Shown: positions 62,061-64,000 of the stretch, one piece after another
Layout of the letters: each line of letters opens with the position of its first letter
How positions within the stretch are numbered: the first letter of the stretch is position 1
Assembly: GCF_921293095.1 (NCBI RefSeq)
Contig: NC_060248.1
Span: 17,316,744 to 17,380,743, forward strand
DNA: 64,000 bases
Reading direction: 5' to 3'
DNA from: Ischnura elegans
Lineage: Eukaryota > Arthropoda > Insecta > Odonata > Coenagrionidae
The notes under the pieces: generated by a model
Database searches by the model: none
Told to the model about the DNA's origin: nothing
What the model saw: the letters and a program-made list of their open reading frames with translations, nothing else
Program-made: the position numbers and the translations under genes

Positions 62061-62771
62061 ATTAGGCTGGGTGCCGCTAGAGACTCGGAGGCAGCGCGCT
62101 AGTATTGGATTGCTTGAGCAATTGAGAATATCTTTCAGAGTGAAACAGAGGACGTCATATTAAAACCATTTAAATTGCCGAACGATTTTTTCCGAAAACG
62201 ATTGAATCGATTGATTGAGAGAGATATTTTGCCAAACGGTTAAATATGGAAATTCGTTTTTCCCCAATTTTTTTCCACCAATCAGACCTGAGAATTTATA
62301 ATTTCAATCGTGGTTTCATGCACAGAAGCCAAATATCGCTTCCATCTGTGTCATCTCTGCGTTTTTTTCGACCTATTTTTTGAACGCCCGAGGGGATCGT
62401 GACGCAGGGAGGATTTTCGGAGCATTCGGATATACTATACACGTCCCTGAGAGCTTCTACCGGCTGGAATATCCATTTTACCGTGCGAGCAATCTGAATT
62501 CCAGCGCCCAGCCCGTGGCTCAGCCTTTAGCGTGACGCATAAGACTCGATTGGACAGAAAATACTGGCTTGGTTAGAAGACCGCGGAAAAAGCGATCATA
62601 GTCGCACGGTCAACAGAGTAGACAGGACTAGTTCTTTTCCAAGTGGAATTACTGGAGTCGAGTGACCCGAAGTCAGTGGTTTCTGTATTCCAAATAAGCA
62701 ACATGTTCGTTGTAAAAAGTGGCAACACTTCTCTGTGTTAAGTTAGCAAATATTTAATTGTGAAATGGTTC

Positions 62772-62961
62772 ATGCAATTAATTACTAGACTATTGAAAAT
62801 TCAGCGATTTTTGTATAAGGGATTGAGTACGCGTGTTAGCAGCGGTGCCATGTGTGTTACTAACGAGAACTCCAAGGGTTTTGGTGCGTCGTTGTATTTT
62901 AAACTAAAACGCTGGAACGGAGGAAGTCAGATACTCATTTCTGACAACATATCAAGCACAG
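62772..62961 (+). CDS. Candidate first coding exon of an unrecognised gene
   Basis: An ATG at 62772 opens 63 codons plus one base, ending at a strong donor (ACAG|GTATGT, phase 1). The N-terminal ~25 residues are basic and free of acidic residues (Thr-Arg-Leu-Leu-Lys-Ile-Gln-Arg...Lys-Gly...Arg), as in mitochondrial targeting sequences. A more ordinary globular-looking segment follows (N-S-K-G-F-G-A-S-L-Y-F-K-L-K-R-W). An upstream in-frame stop is close. I cannot assign a family, and later exons are not identified before the window ends. It could also be a chance frame. Confidence 0.35.
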
Positions 62962-64000
62962 GTATGTATTCATTCTATTCTGTTATTAACCCTTTTGCGG
63001 TTTATTCCGAGTTATGTTACTATATAATTTCTTTTGCGGAAAACATTTAATGGACCCATAAAAAAATAATATGCGTCATAAAGGTCATTTCAGTATTGGA
63101 ATTGGTAAATTATTGTTGGTTGGTTGTTTTATCTACAACCGATTGGTAATGGGGAGTGGAATCTTCACCCTAGAGCCCTACTATATTTCTAGGTGCAAAT
63201 GAAACGAAGAAAGCACTAATTTTACCGAACGGGTAGGTATTTGTCTTTCCCTCGAACAGCGAAGGACTCAAATATATCCTAGGTGTAACTCAGTAGTCAA
63301 AATGTTTCGCCTCTTTTTTAATATGTATATTATTGAGGTTATATAATATTTTTATATATTTTATAATATATTATTATCGAGGCGCGTATTGAGGCGGCTA
63401 CCGGGATGCCATGCAGCAATAGAAATGTTTGGGAGATAAAGTCTTAAGAGGGTCTTGTCTCTCTAAATATAGGTACCCTTATTTCAAGCCAAATCCCCTC
63501 CCCCTACCCGAAAGTTATTTTTTCTAGTCACGGCCCTGTAAATAATTTAAGACATATATGTATAAAAGTATGCCATTTGTTGAGCCTGAACCACACGATA
63601 ATTTTTTCGTCCCTCCAGAGATACAGCGATAGGTTTTCAGGGACCAAAAGAGTGGAGGTTCGACCCGTCATTTGCTGAATCACGCTGTAATGCCCACCCT
63701 CCCTTTTTGTATCGCTTCCTCCGTCATATACCGCATTTACAACTAACATTCAATTAAAAGCCAATCGTGCCTTTACAGTCGCTGCTAGCGGCCGTTCGTT
63801 CTGAGGGACGGTACCAGCGATGGTAACCGCGACGGAGAAAGGGACGAGGCGAGTGATGTAAAAAGGGATGGGAATTCCATCCCTGTAACCATCGCGGAAA
63901 ATTATTGCGTAAAAACTCCGCATTTTTCCGCACTCATTGTAGCGATCGTTGTTGCTATCGCTCGGAAGGGACTGAAACAGCTTAAAAATGAAACGATATT
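62962..64000. other. Possible first intron or spacer
   Basis: No further exon recognised. A short AT-rich stretch near 63.33-63.38 kb contains TATATAATA repeats. GC and CpG rise at about 63.78-63.87 kb without a recognisable gene start. Confidence 0.35.

Overview
This is eukaryotic, probably insect or other arthropod, DNA. There are no operons or long single-exon genes. Introns are large, spacers are AT-rich, and transposable elements are dense: hAT-like, piggyBac-like, Harbinger-like, mariner, several non-LTR retrotransposons and tRNA-derived SINEs. The CR1/Jockey-type LINE with a TAGATG microsatellite tail, the mariner fragment and the TTAA-flanked MITEs are all common in arthropods. I do not commit to a species.

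Layout. 1-6.97 kb: spacer or upstream intron, with one hAT-like element and a decayed reverse-transcriptase fragment. 6.97-23.17 kb: the last two coding exons of one host gene on the + strand, separated by a 15.2 kb intron. The product is a proline/serine-rich protein with a C-terminal CCHC zinc knuckle, resembling the C-terminus of the ZCCHC2/ZCCHC14 family. The join uses a non-canonical GC-AG intron; the reading frame and the conserved tail after the knuckle both fit it. The intron holds a TTAA MITE, a TAA-flanked MITE and a SINE. 23.2-30.6 kb: 3' UTR and downstream spacer, a dead mariner transposase, hAT and piggyBac-like pieces, and a 1.2 kb foldback whose arms carry facing tRNA-like modules.

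30.65-47.78 kb is a tower of nested transposons. A small hAT-like element is split by two head-to-tail copies of a 3.5 kb palindrome-rich element (termini CCCAGATAACACA). The second copy is itself interrupted by a 2.4 kb GGCC-ended element and by a 7.2 kb unit bounded by CCCCAGCAGCAG ends at a TA site. That unit starts with a 436 bp near-perfect hairpin and carries further nested elements. The uninterrupted first copy serves as the empty-site control, so the insertion order can be read directly.

47.8-60.2 kb: more nesting, including six window-wide copies of one ~300 bp hAT-type MITE (most with visible 8 bp target-site duplications), an inverted segmental duplication around two of them, and LINE fragments split by MITEs. 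58.3-59.1 kb: the 5'-truncated 3' end of a CR1/Jockey-like LINE. 60.2-64 kb: a SINE, and a candidate first coding exon (62.77-62.96 kb) of an unrecognised gene with a basic N-terminus and a good splice donor.

No CRISPR array, rRNA, intact tRNA gene or intact transposase was found. The most notable points are the GC-AG splice junction, the nested tower, and the recurrence of CCCAG-type termini with palindromic word arrays in three otherwise different element families.
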